In this document: positions 61,407-64,000 of the stretch, one piece after another
Layout of the letters: each line of letters starts with the position of its first letter
Position numbering within the stretch: position 1 is the stretch's first letter
The notes under the pieces: generated by a model
Database searches by the model: none
Told to the model about the DNA's origin: nothing
The model's input: the letters and a program-made list of their open reading frames with translations, nothing else
Assembly: GCF_039839275.1 (NCBI RefSeq)
Contig: NZ_JBDOQP010000002.1
Span: forward strand, 248,001 to 312,000
Direction: 5' to 3'
Length of the DNA: 64,000 bases
From: Aerobium sp039839275
Lineage (GTDB): Bacteria; Pseudomonadota; Alphaproteobacteria; Rhizobiales; Rhizobiaceae
Program-made: the position numbers and the translations under genes

Positions 61407-62342
61407 TCAGGCGATCGGTGAACGCCCGGCTGATGCGTGCGGGTCAAGTTTGAAGTCCCGGCGCTTGATGACGTCGCCCTTGATCTGCCGTCCCATTTTC
61501 TTCCACAGGAAGGCCGATGCGGCTTTCGGATAAACGTGAAGTCCGGACGGCTTGGTGGACGGATTGTCGACGCCGAGCGTGCGTCGCAACACGCCATTGC
61601 CATAATGCACGGCGTAGGAGTTCCAGATGTCCTTCGTCCAGTGCTCCATGGTCACCGAAATATTCAGGCAGTCGTGATTATGGACGCGGTGAGGCGCATA
61701 GAGCGGCCACGTCACCATCTCCCCTGGCTGCAGATCGACAACCGTCGCGTAATCGTCGAACCATGGCTCGTAGGGCATGTTCTCGTCGGTCTCACGAAGC
61801 AGAATCTTCTCAACATGGCTGCCAGCCACGAACACTTCTGAGCGAGGATAGAGATAGACGCGCTTGACGCCTTCGATCTGCCAGAGTGACTGACCCTGAA
61901 TGTCTGCGTGATAGTAGACATTCGCATCGGGCGACGAGACGAGTACGCCCATATTGCGCTTGAACGTCTCGAAGCCAGGCATGCGTCCCTGAAACTCGCT
62001 GAAGATGTCGTCCAGGAGCCTTCGATACTCCGGCGCCCAGTCCATGACACGACGGATGTTCATCCATATGCGTCCCTTCTCGATCGCCTCGAGAGCCTGG
62101 AGACCGCTCGCGTCGCCAAGAACACCGTAAAGGCGTTCCTTGTTGTTGGTGTCGGTGTCCATCGACTCGATTCCGAGTTCACGAGCCGGGCACCGTTCGA
62201 TCAGACGTCCGATAGCCTCCCGCGTGAACATGCCGCTTTCACGCAGGCGATGATTGAGCCGGACGACCTCGTTGCCGAAGAGACGCTCATGACGCCCTTC
62301 CCAGTTACTGATGATGTCGCCATTCATGACCATCGAGTTCAT
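61407..62342 (-). CDS. Cupin/JmjC-like (cupin_8) protein of a polysaccharide locus
   Basis: A 311-residue protein. Residues 150-240 form a double-stranded beta helix with the possible iron-binding set HAD (in NVYYHADIQGQSLWQIEG) and a later His in PLYAPHRVHNHD, as in JmjC-type 2-oxoglutarate hydroxylases. Aromatic residues around the site suggest a real enzyme. Its substrate could be a sugar, lipid or protein of the surface polysaccharide pathway. Start ATG 62342 follows GGGAGAG; extension to 62474 is not supported. Confidence 0.72.
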   Translation of the reverse strand: MNSMVMNGDIISNWEGRHERLFGNEVVRLNHRLRESGMFTREAIGRLIERCPARELGIESMDTDTNNKERLYGVLGDASGLQALEAIEKGRIWMNIRRVMDWAPEYRRLLDDIFSEFQGRMPGFETFKRNMGVLVSSPDANVYYHADIQGQSLWQIEGVKRVYLYPRSEVFVAGSHVEKILLRETDENMPYEPWFDDYATVVDLQPGEMVTWPLYAPHRVHNHDCLNISVTMEHWTKDIWNSYAVHYGNGVLRRTLGVDNPSTKPSGLHVYPKAASAFLWKKMGRQIKGDVIKRRDFKLDPHASAGRSPIA

Positions 62343-62625
62343 TTTGATGCTCTCCCTGTAAGTGTTCCGCCCGCAGCGCGCGTGGATGACAAGAGGACGA
62401 TACGAATGCTTTTTCTTGCAACTGTCCCATCGTTGAACAGCCAAGAAGGTACAATCCGTTACTGCAGGAAGCATGCCGAAGCGGTTAAAGCCTCTGGGGC
62501 GATCCCAAGAGCGGTTAATATTCCGTCACCAGCACTTCGGAAATTGTTGCAATGAGAGGCCACACGATCAATGCATCGTGCAGCCCGACTCCGCGTGCAT
62601 ACTATTTAGATTTCCAGCCGCTGCT
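62343..62625. other. Intergenic region between the cupin and Wzz/ExoP-type genes
   Basis: This 283-base interval has no gene. It is AT-richer than the flanks (GCTTTTTCTTGCAAC, GGTTAATATTCCG), as expected for a promoter region of the cupin-acyltransferase-flippase operon. I do not see an unambiguous -35/-10 pair or operator. Confidence 0.4.
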
Positions 62626-64000
62626 TCAACGCCGTGCGTAGGGGTCGTACGGCAGGTCCTCGCGTGCCAGCCTGCCGCGCGGATCGTGTGCGGTCTGTCG
62701 AGGCGCCGCTCGACGCGGCGCGGCGTTCAGCAACGAGCCGGGTGCGGCGGGCACCGGATCGGTTGGTTGCAGCGGCTGCTGCTGCGACCTGGCCGGGGGG
62801 GACGCGGTCCGGCGCGGAGCAGCGCCCGTCCTTGGCAAGGGTTGGCGGGACGGGCCGCGATGCATGTCGGTCGCTATGCCGAAAACCAGCACGCCCAGGC
62901 TGCCGAGGGTGAACCCAGCAGCACCTCCGAAGGCGACCGCCTGCTTCAGGCTCGGCGGCCAACTCCGCGAGCGCGGCGGAATAGGTGGCGAGATGACACG
63001 GACATTGGTGCTGTCGAGTTGCTGGCGCTCGGTGGCCACGCGCGAGCGGGCAAGGAAATTCTCGTAGATGGTGCTGCGCGCGGCAGCTTCCCTCGTCAGT
63101 TCGCGAAGTCTGATCTGCGCTTCGTTCTCTGAAAAGACGTCGCTCGATACCTCGGTCGCTTCGCTCTCGAGCGCCGCAACGACCGACCGGGCTTGTTCCA
63201 ATTCGTTCTGCGCGGCACGCAAGAGGCGCTGAACTTCAGCCTCGATCTCGCTTTGCAGCGAACGCAGTTCCAATTCGATACTCTGGCGGCGCGGATGGCG
63301 TGGCCCCAGCGTTGCCGACTGCGCGTCGGATTGTTGTTTCAAAGTGGCATATTGTGTCCGCAGCGCAGACAACGTCGACGACTGGATCGCCATCGAGTTG
63401 CTGTCGCCGGACGCGAGTGCGTCATAACGGGACTGGGCGGCGATCAAGCGCTCGCGCGCTTCGCGAAGCTGGCCGTCGACCTGCGACATCGACCGGCTGC
63501 TGATCAGTTCGCCGCTGCTGACGCGAAGGCCGTTGGCCTGCCGGAACGCCTCGACCTCCTCTTCGGCGTCGTTGACGCCGGCACGCAGTTCGGAAAGGCG
63601 CGCCGACAGCGCCGCTGCCGTCCGTCCTGCGCCTTCGGCATCGCCCGCGATCAGTTCCGCCTTGAATTCCTCGATGATCACCTCGGAGATGCGGACCGAT
63701 TTCTGCGCATCGCGACTCCAGACAGACAGCGTGATGACGAAGGATCGCTCGTCGCGGCGAGCAGTTGCGCGGCGCCGCAACGCATCGAGCGCCACGATGG
63801 CGGGATCGACCCGTGGTCCCCCTTGCCCAACCCCGAAGCTGAAGCTGAACGGCGATCGTGGTGGTATGAATTCCTCGTCGCTGGTCAGGTCGAGCCGATC
63901 GACGACGCGCAAGAGCACATTGCGCGACAACAGCGTCTGAAGCTTGCCGTCGACGTTGAGCAGTTGCGTGTCGCGCTGCTCCGATCGCCCGTAGAGATCG
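62626..64000 (-). CDS. Wzz/ExoP-type exopolysaccharide chain-length/transport protein (partial, 5' end outside window)
   Basis: At least 458 residues are visible; the frame is still open at the right edge, so the N-terminus is missing. The chain has a Wzz-like region (LLSRNVLLRVVDRLDL), a long coiled coil (about 63700-63040), the GNVR-like end (REAAARSTIYENFLARSR), a C-terminal membrane helix (AVAFGGAAGFTLGSLGVLVFGIA) and a Pro/Arg-rich tail of about 85 residues. The BY-kinase domain often fused in ExoP proteins is absent. It should control length or export of a surface polysaccharide. Confidence 0.83.
   Translation of the reverse strand, partial: DLYGRSEQRDTQLLNVDGKLQTLLSRNVLLRVVDRLDLTSDEEFIPPRSPFSFSFGVGQGGPRVDPAIVALDALRRRATARRDERSFVITLSVWSRDAQKSVRISEVIIEEFKAELIAGDAEGAGRTAAALSARLSELRAGVNDAEEEVEAFRQANGLRVSSGELISSRSMSQVDGQLREARERLIAAQSRYDALASGDSNSMAIQSSTLSALRTQYATLKQQSDAQSATLGPRHPRRQSIELELRSLQSEIEAEVQRLLRAAQNELEQARSVVAALESEATEVSSDVFSENEAQIRLRELTREAAARSTIYENFLARSRVATERQQLDSTNVRVISPPIPPRSRSWPPSLKQAVAFGGAAGFTLGSLGVLVFGIATDMHRGPSRQPLPRTGAAPRRTASPPARSQQQPLQPTDPVPAAPGSLLNAAPRRAAPRQTAHDPRGRLAREDLPYDPYARR

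Overview
The window looks like chromosomal DNA of a high-GC alphaproteobacterium of the order Hyphomicrobiales (Rhizobiales), probably near the Phyllobacteriaceae (Mesorhizobium, Nitratireductor or Aquamicrobium type). The signs are gene order (thyA-folA-hflK-hflC-DUF2065-degP; murA-DUF2948-hisD-UPF0262-phosphatase-infA-maf-yacG-tRNA-Phe), an EcfG-type promoter, and a composite hairpin repeat at 25221-25321 that I recognise from memory as a dispersed repeat of this group. There is no rRNA, CRISPR array, replication origin or intact mobile element. The genus call is inference.

Layout. 1-5.2 kb: MATE exporter (+), then a reverse block with a patatin-like hydrolase and an overlapping pair of M16 peptidases. 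5.3-15.2 kb: mostly RNA and translation functions (rsmD, rluB, tadA, ileS), a lipoprotein, a MipA/OmpV-type porin, ribF and a HAD hydrolase. 15.4-26.8 kb: TadG-like vWA protein, 3-methyladenine glycosylase, L,D-transpeptidase, XRE-cupin regulator, HerA-type ATPase, diguanylate cyclase, miaA/serB with overlapping divergent start codons, an acetyltransferase and DegP. 27-38.7 kb: hflC/hflK, folA, thyA, purU, a proVWX osmoprotectant transporter, a CHASE3-GAF-GGDEF cyclase and an unusual PAP2 protein.

38.7-40.6 kb is a small accessory island. A decayed tRNA-Thr copy and an intact tRNA-Thr flank a one-gene insert that fuses pieces of an amino-acid binding protein to a DUF4214 module; an IS5-type transposase remnant and a long imperfect palindrome lie beside it. 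40.7-46.6 kb is conserved housekeeping ending in tRNA-Phe. 46.7-51.8 kb carries two small regulator-controlled enzyme sets (PRISE-type SDR with LysR; NmrA plus NTF2 with TetR and a clear operator) and a general-stress flavoprotein gene behind an EcfG promoter.

51.9-54.4 kb holds two more DUF4214 proteins, one joined to an M10 zinc metalloprotease with RTX-like repeats. None of the three DUF4214 proteins has a Sec signal peptide, which suggests type I secretion. 54.4-57.3 kb is a TRAP transporter (dctPQM type). 57.5-64 kb is the edge of a surface-polysaccharide locus: two FemAB/BioF2-type acyltransferases, a flippase, a cupin/JmjC-like protein and a Wzz/ExoP-type protein cut off by the window end.

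The most novel points are the DUF4214 trio (including the binding-protein fusion), the tRNA-Thr duplication that brackets one of them, and several regulatory sites readable directly from the DNA.
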